Shown: piece by piece, positions 4,982 to 5,010 of the stretch
Layout: every line of letters starts with the position of its first letter
How positions within the stretch are numbered: the first letter of the stretch is position 1
NCBI GenBank assembly: GCA_015488855.1
Contig: WFMY01000243.1
Span: 1 to 5,010 of the forward strand
Reading direction: 5' to 3'
From: Helicobacteraceae bacterium
Lineage (GTDB): Bacteria; Campylobacterota; Campylobacteria; Campylobacterales; Sulfurimonadaceae
DNA: 5,010 bases
The notes under the pieces: generated by a model
Told to the model about the DNA's origin: nothing
The model's database searches: none
Seen by the model: only the letters and a program-made list of their open reading frames with translations
Translations under genes and position numbers: made by a program

Positions 4982-5010
4982 TCGGTGTTCCAAAAATCAC
5001 TCCTTAAAAA

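Noticed and set aside
4992..5005. A stretch resembling the 3' end of 16S rRNA (TCACTCCTT).
   Set aside because: Too short and imperfect, with no other rRNA sequence around it.
4985..5010. Possible GTG start of a following gene (V-F-Q-K-S-L-L-K...), perhaps dxr.
   Set aside because: Only eight full codons are visible, no ribosome binding site is at a proper distance, and no Dxr motif is in view.

Overview
The window looks like a chromosomal core region of a Campylobacterota (epsilonproteobacterial) bacterium, most like the free-living sulfur or hydrogen oxidisers such as Sulfurimonas. This rests on three things: AT-rich DNA with short gaps, the protein dialects of MnmG, RsmE, CdsA and a short-form NFACT protein, and the order NFACT gene - small charged-protein gene - cdsA, which I recall from Campylobacter jejuni. 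The genus is an inference. No mobile element, CRISPR array, tRNA or rRNA was seen.

Layout. (1) Positions 1-1810, plus strand: a tightly overlapping three-gene unit holds the 3' part of mnmG (tRNA wobble-uridine modification), a four-helix membrane protein of unknown function, and rsmE (16S rRNA m3U1498 methyltransferase, TTG start). Overlaps of 1 and 4 nt suggest translational coupling. The end of rsmE contains a strong nested inverted repeat (1741-1795). (2) Positions 1814-2311, minus strand: a DUF2231-type membrane protein with a wholly acidic C-terminal tail converges on rsmE with only 3 nt between the stop codons. (3) Positions 2312-2488: an AT-rich divergent control region. It carries a perfect 8+3+8 palindrome near the minus-strand gene and, on the plus strand, a 15-codon mini-ORF with a Shine-Dalgarno sequence. 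The mini-ORF's stop overlaps the start of the next gene as ATGA. (4) Positions 2489-4981, plus strand: an NFACT/RqcH-family ribosome-quality-control homologue, a 103-residue charged protein of unknown function, and cdsA (CDP-diacylglycerol synthase). The 72-nt gap after the NFACT gene holds a GC-rich hairpin element. The last 29 bases hold no supportable feature; dxr often follows cdsA in this group but cannot be seen here.

Together the window combines RNA modification (mnmG, rsmE), possible ribosome rescue (NFACT) and phospholipid synthesis (cdsA). I found no clear new multi-gene system. The observations most worth a second look are the mini-ORF coupled to the NFACT gene (which has no visible ribosome binding site of its own), the 55-nt structured element at the convergent gene ends, the operator-like palindrome, and the altered motif residues of the short NFACT protein.
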